DNA of 64,000 bases from Saprospiraceae bacterium. Its GTDB lineage: Bacteria > Bacteroidota > Bacteroidia > Chitinophagales > Saprospiraceae. Shown one piece after another: positions 47,689-57,706 of the stretch (positions are counted from its first letter, which is position 1; every line of letters starts with the position of its first letter). The notes under the pieces are model-generated. The model was not told where the DNA came from and searched no databases. It saw nothing but the letters and a program-made list of their open reading frames with translations. Both the position numbers and the translations under genes were made by a program. Location: positions 62,001-126,000 of the forward strand of contig JADJYQ010000001.1 in assembly GCA_016719615.1 (NCBI GenBank), written 5' to 3'.

Positions 47689-48915
47689 TCAACCACTGAT
47701 GCTGAGTATTTTTATTTCTACGCGTTGATTGAGTTTTCGTCCATCTACCGTAGAATTTGATGCTACGGGATTTTTACGGCCGTATCCTTTACAAACGATG
47801 CGCGATCCGTCGATTCCGTTTTCAACGAGATATGCCTTCACTGCTTCAGACCTGTGAAGTGAAAGACGTTCGCAATATTTTTCTGAACATCTGTTGTTGG
47901 TATGCCCTCCAATCTCAATCTTAACTTTTTTGTTTTTCTCCAGGTACTCCAATAATTCGTCAAGCACGTCAAAAGATTCTTGTTTGATAGTAGCTGAATC
48001 TGTCTCAAAATATAATTTTTCTATTTTAAATACTTGTCCTACTGACATCTTGTTATCGAGATATTTTAAGATGCGTTGTTTAGGTTTGGATGGTATTGAA
48101 GAAGTCCCAGAATTTGATTTTGTTTTTAAATTCTCTTTTGGTTTTGTATTGCCATTTTTTGCTTTCTGGATTTCTTTTTTGTACTCTGCATATGCTTTTG
48201 AATCTGTAGGACAAGGGATAATTGTAATATGGGATGCATTATCCAATAAAATATTTCCATTATAAGGAAAAAGTACCGGCGTTTTGTAAAATGCTTCCAA
48301 TTCAAAATACCACATGTCATGTTTAACCTCAAATTCAAATTCGTATTTTTTCCAATCAGTGTTTGAAATGAGTGGCGATTCTGCTAACAACTGTTTTTGA
48401 TGACAATACGCATCGCCGCCCCAGATGCGCAATAAGATGGGTTGTGTAAATTCTTTGAGTTTGTCTGGTTCGTTGCGATTGGATGCACTCAAGTAATTAT
48501 CAGAACGACATAAATAAATGCTAAAAGTATAACACAGATCTTTCTTTAAGGGCTTTAGGAGTCTTTGTGCGACGCGTTCGTAGGTGTCATTTTCGCGGAC
48601 GACCATACCCAAATAGGTGTTACCTGCAAATGCAGCTTTGGTTACATTAAAAAATGGACGATTGGAGTCATCAAGGGCAGGTTGTACATCGGGTGGTGTT
48701 TCTCCTTTAAAACCGCAATCTACCCAACCTGAGGGAGGTTTGCAACAATCTGGTACATCCTCAAAGGATCCATTTTGTAAAAAAATATCCTGCGGATGCT
48801 GCGCCAGAGCCACTTGTGCCATCCATAAAAATCCTGCTGCAAATACAAATAGAAATATACTGCCAGGTTTAATGAACGCGTAATATGATGTTCGATAGTA
48901 TTCTTCTGAGGTCAA
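47689..48915 (-). CDS. OmpA-family outer-membrane protein with carbohydrate-binding-like N-terminal region
   Basis: 408 residues. There is a hydrophobic signal segment (IFLFVFAAGFLWMAQVALAQ). The region from about residue 50 to 240 begins NGSFEDVPDC, a pattern of beta-sandwich modules. A linker rich in K/N/S follows, then a C-terminal OmpA domain (YFETDSATIKQESFDVL, GGHTNNR, LSLHRSEAVKAYLVENGI, KLNQRVEIKI) that binds peptidoglycan. The start is uncertain by some residues because the signal segment is unusually far in. Confidence 0.85.
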   Translation of the reverse strand: MTSEEYYRTSYYAFIKPGSIFLFVFAAGFLWMAQVALAQHPQDIFLQNGSFEDVPDCCKPPSGWVDCGFKGETPPDVQPALDDSNRPFFNVTKAAFAGNTYLGMVVRENDTYERVAQRLLKPLKKDLCYTFSIYLCRSDNYLSASNRNEPDKLKEFTQPILLRIWGGDAYCHQKQLLAESPLISNTDWKKYEFEFEVKHDMWYFELEAFYKTPVLFPYNGNILLDNASHITIIPCPTDSKAYAEYKKEIQKAKNGNTKPKENLKTKSNSGTSSIPSKPKQRILKYLDNKMSVGQVFKIEKLYFETDSATIKQESFDVLDELLEYLEKNKKVKIEIGGHTNNRCSEKYCERLSLHRSEAVKAYLVENGIDGSRIVCKGYGRKNPVASNSTVDGRKLNQRVEIKILSISG

Positions 48916-48990
48916 AAATCTGTGGTTTTCTGTTAAACGTTTTAAAGTATTGAAAGTTATTAATAAAAACTTAATTGTTGCCTTTTGCCA

Positions 48991-50178
48991 TTACATTCCG
49001 AAAGCATTGATCCCCGTTACATCCATTCCAGTTATTAATAAGTGGATATCATGTGTTCCTTCGTAGGTCAAAACCGTTTCAAGGTTCATCATATGTCTCA
49101 TAATCGGGTATTCATTAGTGATCCCCATTCCGCCCAATATTTGTCTGGCTTCCCTTGCAATTTGAAGGGCGATATGAACATTATTGCGTTTGGCCATAGA
49201 AATTTGTGCGGGACTCGCTTTGCCTTGATTGGCCAGCATTCCAAGTCTCCATGCTAAAAGTTGGGCTTTGGTGATTTCTGTGATCATTTCTGCCAATTTC
49301 TTTTGGGTTAACTGAAAACCGGCAATAGGTCTGTCAAATTGTATGCGTTCTTTAGAATATCGAAGAGCAACATCATAACAATCCAAAGCAGCACCTATGG
49401 CTCCCCAGGCGATTCCATAACGGGCTTTAGACAAGCAGGATAATGGACCTTTCAAACCTTTTACATTGGGAAAAACATGTGTTTTCGGGACCCTCACATC
49501 TTCAAAAATGAGTTCACCCGTAATCGAAGCTCTCAAAGACCATTTACCGTGAATTTCAGGTGCAGAATAGCCTTTCCAGCCTCTTTCGACGATCATTCCC
49601 AAAATATCACCGTTTTCATCCTTAGCCCACACAACTGCCAAATCTGCCAATGGTGAATTTGTGATCCACATTTTGGCTCCATTTAAAATATATGCATCTC
49701 CATCATCTTTGACATTACTGATCATTCCCGAAGGATTGGATCCAAAATCTGGCTCCGTCAGCCCAAAGCAACCTATAAATTCTCCAGCTCCAAGTTTTGG
49801 CAAATATTTTCGCTTTTGTTCTTCCGAACCAAAGCGGTAGATGGGATACATAACCAGAGAACCTTGAACTGAGGCCATTGACCGAATCCCTGAGTCGCCC
49901 CGTTCCAATTCCTGCATAATAACTCCGTAAGCTATTTCATCCATTCCTCCGCCTCCATATTCACTTGGTAAGCTGGGTCCAAAGGCACCGATTTCAGCCA
50001 GCCCTTTGAATAAATGTGTCGGACATTGAGCTTTTTCAGAATATTCTTCGATAATCGGACTTACTTCCGATTTAACCCAGGCCCTTACTGCCTCGCGGGC
50101 TAATAAGTGATCTTCCTGGAGCAATTCATCCACGCCATAATAATCATGGCCTTCATAGCGATCAGTACCAGAACTCAT
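48991..50178 (-). CDS. gcdH: Glutaryl-CoA dehydrogenase-like acyl-CoA dehydrogenase
   Basis: 395 residues. It shares long blocks with glutaryl-CoA dehydrogenase: QGSLVMYPIYRFGSEEQKRKYLP, FGLTEPDFGSNPSGM, MWITNSPLADLAVVWA, KWSLRASITGELIF, ARYGIAWGAIGA and the catalytic Glu in TYEGTHDIH. It is an FAD enzyme of lysine/tryptophan breakdown, which fits a window with tryptophanase. A possible minus-strand -7 element is at 50199-50206. Confidence 0.85.
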   Translation of the reverse strand: MSSGTDRYEGHDYYGVDELLQEDHLLAREAVRAWVKSEVSPIIEEYSEKAQCPTHLFKGLAEIGAFGPSLPSEYGGGGMDEIAYGVIMQELERGDSGIRSMASVQGSLVMYPIYRFGSEEQKRKYLPKLGAGEFIGCFGLTEPDFGSNPSGMISNVKDDGDAYILNGAKMWITNSPLADLAVVWAKDENGDILGMIVERGWKGYSAPEIHGKWSLRASITGELIFEDVRVPKTHVFPNVKGLKGPLSCLSKARYGIAWGAIGAALDCYDVALRYSKERIQFDRPIAGFQLTQKKLAEMITEITKAQLLAWRLGMLANQGKASPAQISMAKRNNVHIALQIAREARQILGGMGITNEYPIMRHMMNLETVLTYEGTHDIHLLITGMDVTGINAFGM

Positions 50179-50248
50179 GTCTTTTTATCAATTTTGCGCA
50201 AAGTTAATAGCGGCTACAAGTGAAGCCTAAAATGGCTTGTTAATAATC

Positions 50249-50629
50249 ATGGAAGATACAAATTTAATGCAAATCAGTCTCCATAAACTCAGGTTCTTCG
50301 GACCATATGGGCTTTATCCCGTAGAGCAAAAATGGACTACCGAGATTCAAGCAGACATTCATTTGTCTTTTATACCCAATGCTAAAACCGGTTTTACACT
50401 CGCTAATACCATTGATTATCAAGGGGTATATGACATTGCTAATCAAGTTTTCGCACAAAATGAAGAGCTTTTGGAGAATTTGGCAAACAAACTTGCGATT
50501 CAATTGAGAATTGCGTTTCCTCAAGTCGTGGCGCTTAAAATTGAAATCTTCAAAAAACCCATCCTTCAAGGTCCCATTGATTCAGTTTCTGTTTCTTACC
50601 ATTGGTCTGCCGGGCTTGATGGAAATTAG
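50249..50629 (+). CDS. folB: Dihydroneopterin aldolase FolB
   Basis: 126 residues from ATG 50249 (TTG 50237 rejected). LHKLRFFGPYGLYPVEQKW contains the family start, NTIDYQGVYDIANQ the pterin-site region, ENLANKLA the helix, and LKIEIFKKPILQGPIDSVSV the catalytic end. It catalyses a step in folate synthesis. Confidence 0.88.
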   Translation: MEDTNLMQISLHKLRFFGPYGLYPVEQKWTTEIQADIHLSFIPNAKTGFTLANTIDYQGVYDIANQVFAQNEELLENLANKLAIQLRIAFPQVVALKIEIFKKPILQGPIDSVSVSYHWSAGLDGN

Positions 50630-50805
50630 TCTTTATAATTTAACCATGATAAAGCCTTCAATTCTAATCAATGGAGTTTTAGGGAAATCATTAGAATTCA
50701 ACGAAAAGTCGTATTTTTATTTAAGTTTTTGTTATTGAGCCCTATAAATCCTCTTAACTCGTATGGATTTCTTTCTTTTGTTGTAAAATAATATAACTAT
50801 TGCCT

Positions 50806-51822
50806 ATGAAAAATTTATGTACACTTTTATTTGTTTTGTTATTTGGTGGTTTAAATGCCCAAATTACCTATACTGCGGCAGATGGACCCAGGCCGGGTAT
50901 AAAACTTGAACACGGCCAATTGAGCGACCTTTCGGGTTTTGATTTGCAAGACTATCAGAAAGCTGGAGGTAACCAAAATTGGGATATCACAGGAACTGGT
51001 TTTGAAGATTTTAGCACGGAATACATTCCCGTAAATGGACTTCACTTTCTTTCAAAATTTCCAGGCTGTAATATGGCTTACGTAAATGTTCCAAATATCG
51101 ATAGTGCTTTTAATATGTACGAATATAACAATACTGGACTTTATCTGGTGGGCTTATACCAATCTTCATTGGCCATTGCATTTGATAAAAAGGTGACCAT
51201 TACCAAATACCCTCTCAATTTTGGTGATAATTTTCAGAATGATGTTACCGCGAATTTTGATGCAGGTGGTTTTCCGGCGCAAATGGCAATGATGACCAAT
51301 TCAACTGTAGATGCCTGGGGCACCATGAAAACAGAAGAAGGAAGTTTTCCGGTTATCAAAATGAAGAGCGTCCAATTAGTGGAAATTTCTGTTTTGGGCA
51401 TTCCTTTCGGAAGTCAAACCTTAATAACTTACAGCTGGATTGCTTCTGGTTTTGCAGAACCTGTGGCTACCTTGCTTTTTGCGGAATTTGAAGATGACAA
51501 TGGCATCGTAAATGATACGGCTTTTACTTTTTTGAAAGATCAGGAAATCGTTAGAAATAATGACCAGTCAGCCTCTTCATCATTATTTAAAATATCACCC
51601 AACCCGGTCTCAAATGAAATGTTGATTGATTTAAAGGAGCTTGATTTTTCCAAAGCAGATTATTCGATTATCAATGCAGAGGGCAAATCGATTTTATCTG
51701 GTTCGTTGCCAAAAGAAGCTGAATTTCGTTTAGACATTTCGGGCATTCCTTCCGGACATTATTTGTTCTATATTAATTTGGATAACAAACGTTCGTTATT
51801 TGACTCTTTTTCTAAAAATTAA
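50806..51822 (+). CDS. T9SS-sorted secreted protein of unknown function
   Basis: 338 residues from ATG 50806. There is a signal peptide ending at LNAQ. The body is a beta-rich region (DFSTEYIPVNGLHFLSKFPG, NTGLYLVGLY, KVTITKYPLNFGDNF) with no recognised family. A T9SS type A sorting domain closes it (LFKISPNPVSNEMLIDL to the end). It ends just before a strong terminator and is probably monocistronic. Confidence 0.75.
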   Translation: MKNLCTLLFVLLFGGLNAQITYTAADGPRPGIKLEHGQLSDLSGFDLQDYQKAGGNQNWDITGTGFEDFSTEYIPVNGLHFLSKFPGCNMAYVNVPNIDSAFNMYEYNNTGLYLVGLYQSSLAIAFDKKVTITKYPLNFGDNFQNDVTANFDAGGFPAQMAMMTNSTVDAWGTMKTEEGSFPVIKMKSVQLVEISVLGIPFGSQTLITYSWIASGFAEPVATLLFAEFEDDNGIVNDTAFTFLKDQEIVRNNDQSASSSLFKISPNPVSNEMLIDLKELDFSKADYSIINAEGKSILSGSLPKEAEFRLDISGIPSGHYLFYINLDNKRSLFDSFSKN

Positions 51823-51838
51823 TATTTAAAAATACTTT

Positions 51839-51876
51839 AATAGCCACAAAACACTAAAGTTTTGTGGCTATTTTTA
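51839..51876 (+). terminator. Rho-independent terminator
   Basis: Stem TAGCCACAAAAC / GTTTTGTGGCTA around ACTAAA, followed by TTTTT. Confidence 0.9.
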
Positions 51877-51899
51877 TAATATTTCTAATTTAAAAATCC

Positions 51900-53042
51900 A
51901 TGAAATTCAATACCAAAGTGATCCACGCAGGTGTCCATCCGGATCCTTCAACCGGGGCTATCATGACTCCTATTTTTCAAACATCAACTTACGTACAGGA
52001 GGGTCCTGGCAATCACAAAGGATTTGAATATGCCAGAACACAAAATCCAACCCGGCAAGTATTGGAAGAAAATCTCGCAGCATTGGAAAACGGATATGGA
52101 GGAATTTGTTTTGGCAGTGGATTGGCAGCAATGGATGCAGTTATCAAATTGTTGAAAAGCGGAGATGAAGTTATTGCTACAAATGATCTCTACGGAGGTT
52201 CTTACAGGCAGCTGGTTAGAATTTTTGAACCCCTTGGCATCAGCAGTAAATATATTTCGATGTTTGACCCGAATGAACTTTCAAAATGTATTACTGACAA
52301 AACGAAACTCATCTGGGTGGAGACCCCTACAAATCCTCTATTGAGCATCGTTGATATTCGTGCCATCTGCAAAATAGCCCATGAGAAAGGACTTTTGGTT
52401 TGTGTCGATAATACATTTGCTTCCCCCTATTTACAAAACCCTATCGATTTAGGTGCCGATTTGGTATTACATTCCGCAACGAAGTATCTGGGTGGACATT
52501 CAGATGTAGTGCATGGTGCCGTTATAACGAAGACCCGGGAACTTTTTGAAAAAATGAAATTCATTCAGAATGCGACAGGGGCGGTACCGGGACCAATGGA
52601 TTGTTTTTTAATTCTACGTGGGATCAAAACCTTACATGTTCGGGTAGAACGTGCTTGTCAGAATGCGGTTAAAATTGCAGACTTCCTGCTTAAGCACCCA
52701 AAAGTTTCCAGGGTTTTGTATCCTGGTTTTCCTACACACCCCAACCATGATATTGCGAAATCGCAAATGCGGGGATTTGGTGCAATGGTTTCTTTTGATT
52801 TAAAAAGTGGTTCTTTAGAGGATGCTTTGTTGGTTTTAGCATCCACAAAAATCTTTGCTTGTGCAGAATCTTTAGGGGGTGTTGAATCATTGATTGGTCA
52901 CCCAGCCAGTATGACACATGCCTCCATTCCTCGAGAAGATCGAATTGCCAACGGACTTACAGATACCTTAATTCGCCTCAGTGTGGGAATTGAAGACGCA
53001 GAGGATCTCGTAGAGGATTTAAGTCAGGCACTCGGATATTAG
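51900..53042 (+). CDS. Cys/Met-metabolism PLP enzyme (cystathionine gamma-synthase/lyase type)
   Basis: 380 residues. TKVIHAGVHPDPSTGAIMTPI, YARTQNPTRQVLEENLAALE, VETPTNPLLSIVDI and SATKYLGGHSD (PLP lysine) mark the Cys/Met-metabolism family. Residue patterns fit cystathionine gamma-synthase or gamma-lyase, and the sequence alone does not separate these. It starts only about 30 bp after a terminator. Confidence 0.85.
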   Translation: MKFNTKVIHAGVHPDPSTGAIMTPIFQTSTYVQEGPGNHKGFEYARTQNPTRQVLEENLAALENGYGGICFGSGLAAMDAVIKLLKSGDEVIATNDLYGGSYRQLVRIFEPLGISSKYISMFDPNELSKCITDKTKLIWVETPTNPLLSIVDIRAICKIAHEKGLLVCVDNTFASPYLQNPIDLGADLVLHSATKYLGGHSDVVHGAVITKTRELFEKMKFIQNATGAVPGPMDCFLILRGIKTLHVRVERACQNAVKIADFLLKHPKVSRVLYPGFPTHPNHDIAKSQMRGFGAMVSFDLKSGSLEDALLVLASTKIFACAESLGGVESLIGHPASMTHASIPREDRIANGLTDTLIRLSVGIEDAEDLVEDLSQALGY

Positions 53043-53202
53043 TTTAGTACCAAACTTAATAACTTGCTTTAGTTTTGTAAGCCCGCTAGTATCAATCAAT
53101 TAACCTGTGTCTATTCATATTTTAATTGGAATTTTTTAGCATTAGCCTATCTTTCTTAGTATCCAGTTATAGCTTTGCCGCGGTATCAACGAATCCTCTA
53201 TT

Positions 53203-53892
53203 ATGATTTGGTTATTCAATTTTCTGTTCCGTTCCTCCATCGGGAGAAAAGTGGTCATGAGTTTATCCGGATTGTTTCTCATCTTGTTTTTAGTGGTCCA
53301 CTTGTTAGGTAATTTTCAATTGCTGGCTGATGATGGTGGGATGCAATTCAATCAATATACCCGATTCATGACGCATAATCCGCTCATCAAAACCATTTCC
53401 TATATTTTATATTTTACCATTTTACTTCATAGCGTACAAGGTATTTTATTGGCCCTGGAAAACCGAAAGGCGAAAGGTAAATCTTACAAAGTACCTTCAA
53501 ACGCTGATGTTTCCCTTTTTTCAAAATACATGGCACATTTGGGAATTATCATTTTCATCTTTTTATTAATCCATATGTACCAATTTTGGTTGCAAATGAA
53601 ACTCGGAAATGTAACAATGGTAAATTATCCGAATTCGGAAGTGGCTTATCAGGATCTTTATGTAATGGTTATGGCCACTTTCAATAATTTGCCCTTTGTA
53701 ATATTTTATGTGATAAGTATGCTCATTCTTGGGATGCATTTGTGGCACGGTTTCCAATCCGCATTTCAAACATTGGGTTTGAATCATCAAAAATATAATC
53801 CGCTGATCCGTTATGCCGGTATGGCTTACGCCATCCTGGTATCCTTGGGATTTGCTGTCATTCCGATCATCATTTATTTAAGCCAAGCTTGA
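53203..53892 (+). CDS. sdhC: Succinate dehydrogenase cytochrome b subunit
   Basis: 229 residues, five membrane segments with heme-ligand histidines (LVVHLLGNFQL, ILLHSVQGI, LLIHMYQFWL, LWHGFQSAFQTLG). This is the di-heme b558 type typical of Bacteroidota. It anchors the complex and passes electrons to quinone. It is 10 bp upstream of sdhA. Confidence 0.92.
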   Translation: MIWLFNFLFRSSIGRKVVMSLSGLFLILFLVVHLLGNFQLLADDGGMQFNQYTRFMTHNPLIKTISYILYFTILLHSVQGILLALENRKAKGKSYKVPSNADVSLFSKYMAHLGIIIFIFLLIHMYQFWLQMKLGNVTMVNYPNSEVAYQDLYVMVMATFNNLPFVIFYVISMLILGMHLWHGFQSAFQTLGLNHQKYNPLIRYAGMAYAILVSLGFAVIPIIIYLSQA

Positions 53893-53902
53893 TCTTATTA
53901 AT

Positions 53903-55903
53903 ATGAATTTCGAATCAAATATTCCTGCAGGGCCACTGGAATCAAAGTGGACCCAGTATAAATCAAAAGTACCTTTAGTTTCTCCTGCCAATAAAAGGAA
54001 ACTGGACATTATAGTTGTGGGTTCCGGATTGGCTGGAGCATCTGCGGCTGCCAGTCTTGGTGAACTAGGCTACAATGTCTCCTGTTTCACATTTCACGAC
54101 AGTCCCCGTCGAGCTCACAGTATTGCAGCACAAGGAGGTATCAATGCAGCCAAGAATTATATGAACGACGGCGATAGTGTCTATCGTTTGTTTTATGACA
54201 CCATCAAAGGAGGAGATTATCGTGCAAGAGAAGCGAATGTACATCGGCTTGCAGAGGTAAGTTCTGCTATTATTGATCAATGTGTTGCCCAGGGTGTACC
54301 TTTTGCAAGAGAGTACGGCGGATTGTTGGAGAACAGATCCTTTGGTGGGGTACAGGTGAGCAGAACTTTTTATGCCAGAGGTCAGACCGGACAACAATTG
54401 TTGATAGGTGCTTATCAGGCTTTGAGCCGACAGATCTCTTTAGGTTCTGTAAAGATGTACAATCGTCACGAAATGCTGGAACTGGTAAAAGTCGATGGCA
54501 AAGCACGAGGTATCATCGCACGAAATTTATTAGATGGAAAAATAGAACGCTTCGGTGCACATTGTGTGGTGCTGGCTACAGGTGGATATGGAAATGTATT
54601 TTATTTATCTACCAATGCAATGGGATGTAATACCACAGCTATTTGGAAAGCAGTCAGGAATGGAGCATTGATGGGCAACCCATGTTATACGCAAATTCAC
54701 CCAACCTGTATTCCCGTATCCGGCGATTACCAATCCAAACTGACATTGATGTCCGAATCTTTGCGCAATGATGGCCGCGTTTGGGTTCCCGCAAAAAAAG
54801 AAGATGCAGAAGCTATTCGTCAGGGTCGCAAAAAAGCTACGGATATTGCAGAACAAGATCGCGATTATTTTCTGGAACGCAGATATCCTGCATTTGGAAA
54901 CTTAGTACCAAGGGACGTTGCATCGAGAGCAGCAAAAACAGAATGCGACAAAGGCCTGGGTGTCAGTCCTACAGGTCTTGCGGTATATCTCGACTTTGGG
55001 GCGGCCATAAAGCGTTACGGAAAATCCAAAGCACATGTGCTTGGCATTCACGAACCCGATGAAGCAAATATTATCAAATTGGGAGAAGCAGTTGTTTCGG
55101 AGAAATACGGCAACTTGTTTGAGATGTACGAAAAGATTACGGGTGAAGATCCATATAAAACACCGATGAAAATTTATCCGGCAGTGCATTATACGATGGG
55201 AGGTTTATGGGTGGATTACAATCTTGAAACCAATATTCCCGGATTATTTGCACTCGGTGAGGCCAATTTTTCAGACCACGGAGCCAATCGCTTAGGTGCA
55301 TCTGCTTTAATGCAGGGTTTAGCAGACGGTTATTTTGTTTTACCATATACCATTGGCCAGTTTTTATCTGGTGAAATCAGAACTCCAAAAATCGATACAC
55401 AACTTCCTGCTTTTGAAGAAGCGGAGAAAAAAGTCAAGGATCAGATCCATCGTTTTTTTAATATTAATGGCAAACAATCTGTAGAATCTTTTCACCGCAG
55501 ATTGGGTAAAATAATGTGGGACTATTGCGGCATGGCAAGAAATGCGGAAGGATTGCAATTTGCAAGAAAAGCCATCCAAGAACTAAGAGATGAATTCTGG
55601 CGCGATGTATTTGTTCCCGGTCAAGCCAACGAATTCAATCCGGAGTTGGAAAAAGCTGGCAGAGTAGCAGACTTCCTCGAACTGGGCGAATTGATGGTTC
55701 TGGATGCCCTGCAACGCAACGAATCCTGCGGCGGACATTTCCGCGAAGAATACCAAACAGAAGAAGGGGAGACCTTACGCGACGACGAAAACTTCAACTT
55801 TGTCGCAGCCTGGTCCTGGACCGATCTCTCTAAAGAACCCGAACTGTTTAAAGAAAAGCTCGAATATGAGAATGTGAAAATTGCGAGTAGGAGTTATAAG
55901 TAG
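53903..55903 (+). CDS. sdhA: Succinate dehydrogenase flavoprotein subunit
   Basis: 666 residues. FAD fold VVGSGLAGASAAASLGELGYNV, HSIAAQGGINAA with the flavin-binding His, TQIHPTCIPVSG, and FSDHGANRLGASALMQGL are diagnostic. It oxidises succinate to fumarate. Normally sdhB follows at once, but here sdhB is about 3.3 kb away (59210) with three unrelated genes between. Confidence 0.95.
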   Translation: MNFESNIPAGPLESKWTQYKSKVPLVSPANKRKLDIIVVGSGLAGASAAASLGELGYNVSCFTFHDSPRRAHSIAAQGGINAAKNYMNDGDSVYRLFYDTIKGGDYRAREANVHRLAEVSSAIIDQCVAQGVPFAREYGGLLENRSFGGVQVSRTFYARGQTGQQLLIGAYQALSRQISLGSVKMYNRHEMLELVKVDGKARGIIARNLLDGKIERFGAHCVVLATGGYGNVFYLSTNAMGCNTTAIWKAVRNGALMGNPCYTQIHPTCIPVSGDYQSKLTLMSESLRNDGRVWVPAKKEDAEAIRQGRKKATDIAEQDRDYFLERRYPAFGNLVPRDVASRAAKTECDKGLGVSPTGLAVYLDFGAAIKRYGKSKAHVLGIHEPDEANIIKLGEAVVSEKYGNLFEMYEKITGEDPYKTPMKIYPAVHYTMGGLWVDYNLETNIPGLFALGEANFSDHGANRLGASALMQGLADGYFVLPYTIGQFLSGEIRTPKIDTQLPAFEEAEKKVKDQIHRFFNINGKQSVESFHRRLGKIMWDYCGMARNAEGLQFARKAIQELRDEFWRDVFVPGQANEFNPELEKAGRVADFLELGELMVLDALQRNESCGGHFREEYQTEEGETLRDDENFNFVAAWSWTDLSKEPELFKEKLEYENVKIASRSYK

Positions 55904-56073
55904 AATATAGAAGTAAAGGAGAAAAATATATAACAAATAGATTTATATGTGCATTGAATTTTTGAATTAAAATACTTGGCAATTTCTTTTAGAAATGTGT
56001 TCTTTAACTGGATTTAGTATAGTGTAAAATATTCGTTAAAAAACAAAAAAAATAGAAGAATCTTTAAAAAAAC

Positions 56074-57645
56074 ATGAAGATGAAAAACATATTTAACTTT
56101 GGTATTGTAACCATATTATTGTTTTTTCATAATCAAAATATAAACGCTCAAAATTCTGAATGTAGCGTACTTACTGATCCTGTTCAAGCAGTAGCCGCAT
56201 CCGAGCCTTGCTTTAATGTAGATTCCATTTTCGAAAATTGTATTCCGATTTACATCAAAGTCAATTTCCATTTTTTTGTCAATGATGATTGTTCTGGCGA
56301 TGTTTCCTTGCCTCTTGACCCAACAATTGTAAAACAAGAAGACGCAGCTGGTTGGGCAGGTTATATTATATATCGAGCGAATGAAGATTTAGCTAATAAT
56401 ATGGCACAACTAAATGCAAGTGGCTATAATACTTCATCTTCATCACCCCATTGCAACCCAATCCGATTTGTTATAAGTGGGCTTTATTTTCATTGCAATA
56501 ATTCTGATAAATTTGATGGATATAGCCTAAGCTATTTAAGTTCTAAATATGCTATTAACTCGAATTCTGAATTAAATGTATTTATGGCCTCTTTCAATCA
56601 TACTTCTACTAGTGGAGCTGCCTTTCAAGGTGGAAGCATTAGTTCTGTTAATCGATTTGATTGGCAAGTATTGAATCATGAATTGGTTCATAATTTGAGT
56701 TTAGGTCACAGTTTTGATCCTGATGGTTGTGATGATACACCTAAACTCACATTCGATTATGATCTAAATTGTGATGGGCAGATAAGTTCGAATCCAGTTG
56801 ATAAGGAAAAAGAACAAACATGCTTTGGCTTGGAACCATCAAATAGCATTAAATGTAATCCACCGAGCCCTTGTCCAATATACCATTGCTGTGACCAAGG
56901 CTGGATCAACAATAACATCATGAGTTACAACAGCCCAAATACGGCTTGGACTAATTGCCAAATTCTGAAAACACTAGAACACATATCGAATTTGAAATGC
57001 GAATATATCGCCCAAATAGGTGGCAATTGTCCGCCACTTTCAGCAATTATAATCAGGCAACCAAAAGACATTGTGAAAACAAAACATTGTACTTATTGTT
57101 TTGATTTGGGGGCAAGTATGGGATATAATCAATACAAGATTGAAATATATGACAATATAAATCCATCTAGTCCTTCCATAATCCATACGACCAATTGGCT
57201 TTCTGGATTAGCTAAAAAATATTGTATAAGTGGCCCCATATTGGGAAATTGGCAAGATGGAATGTTGCCGGATCACCCGTATTTAATAAAGCTGATTGTT
57301 AAAAATGATTGCAGTGAAACTGACAAATCCTTTCCTTTTATACTCCCGGTAAGGGACTGCACTATTGTAGGTGTGCCTAATGAGGATTACAAGATATCAT
57401 TAAGTCCTAACCCGGCATCAGATTATTTAATTATACATTATGAGTTAGAAGAAACCGCTGAGGTGAGAATTCTAGTTACACATCCAATGTACACCAGTTT
57501 TAACTACACGGTAACATCATTGATGTCACAGAATCAAGGAATATATAATGTAAATGTTCCAATCGAATCATTTTATCCAGGATTAAATGTAATTATATTT
57601 GAGGTTGGCGGTATAATTTTTACTAAAACTTTTATCAAGCAATAG
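56074..57645 (+). CDS. Secreted metzincin-like protein with T9SS sorting domain, inserted between sdhA and sdhB
   Basis: 523 residues. Signal peptide ends at NINAQ (about residue 26). A zincin site HELVHNLSLGH (HExxHxxxxxH) with a later Met-turn INNNIMSYNS is visible, consistent with an M43-like fold. The C-terminal ~80 residues are a T9SS sorting domain (KISLSPNPASDYLIIHY). It shares its architecture with other T9SS proteases in the window but not its leader/octamer. It lies inside the sdh operon. Confidence 0.75.
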   Translation: MKMKNIFNFGIVTILLFFHNQNINAQNSECSVLTDPVQAVAASEPCFNVDSIFENCIPIYIKVNFHFFVNDDCSGDVSLPLDPTIVKQEDAAGWAGYIIYRANEDLANNMAQLNASGYNTSSSSPHCNPIRFVISGLYFHCNNSDKFDGYSLSYLSSKYAINSNSELNVFMASFNHTSTSGAAFQGGSISSVNRFDWQVLNHELVHNLSLGHSFDPDGCDDTPKLTFDYDLNCDGQISSNPVDKEKEQTCFGLEPSNSIKCNPPSPCPIYHCCDQGWINNNIMSYNSPNTAWTNCQILKTLEHISNLKCEYIAQIGGNCPPLSAIIIRQPKDIVKTKHCTYCFDLGASMGYNQYKIEIYDNINPSSPSIIHTTNWLSGLAKKYCISGPILGNWQDGMLPDHPYLIKLIVKNDCSETDKSFPFILPVRDCTIVGVPNEDYKISLSPNPASDYLIIHYELEETAEVRILVTHPMYTSFNYTVTSLMSQNQGIYNVNVPIESFYPGLNVIIFEVGGIIFTKTFIKQ

Positions 57646-57706
57646 TATTTAATTTAATGTGAAATAGTTCAAGAAGCTATATACCCATTATTATCATTAG
57701 AACATT

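Noticed and set aside
51841..51899. SAM or other riboswitch before the Cys/Met PLP gene
   Set aside because: Only about 60 bp separate it from the previous gene, and the sole structure is a terminator hairpin.
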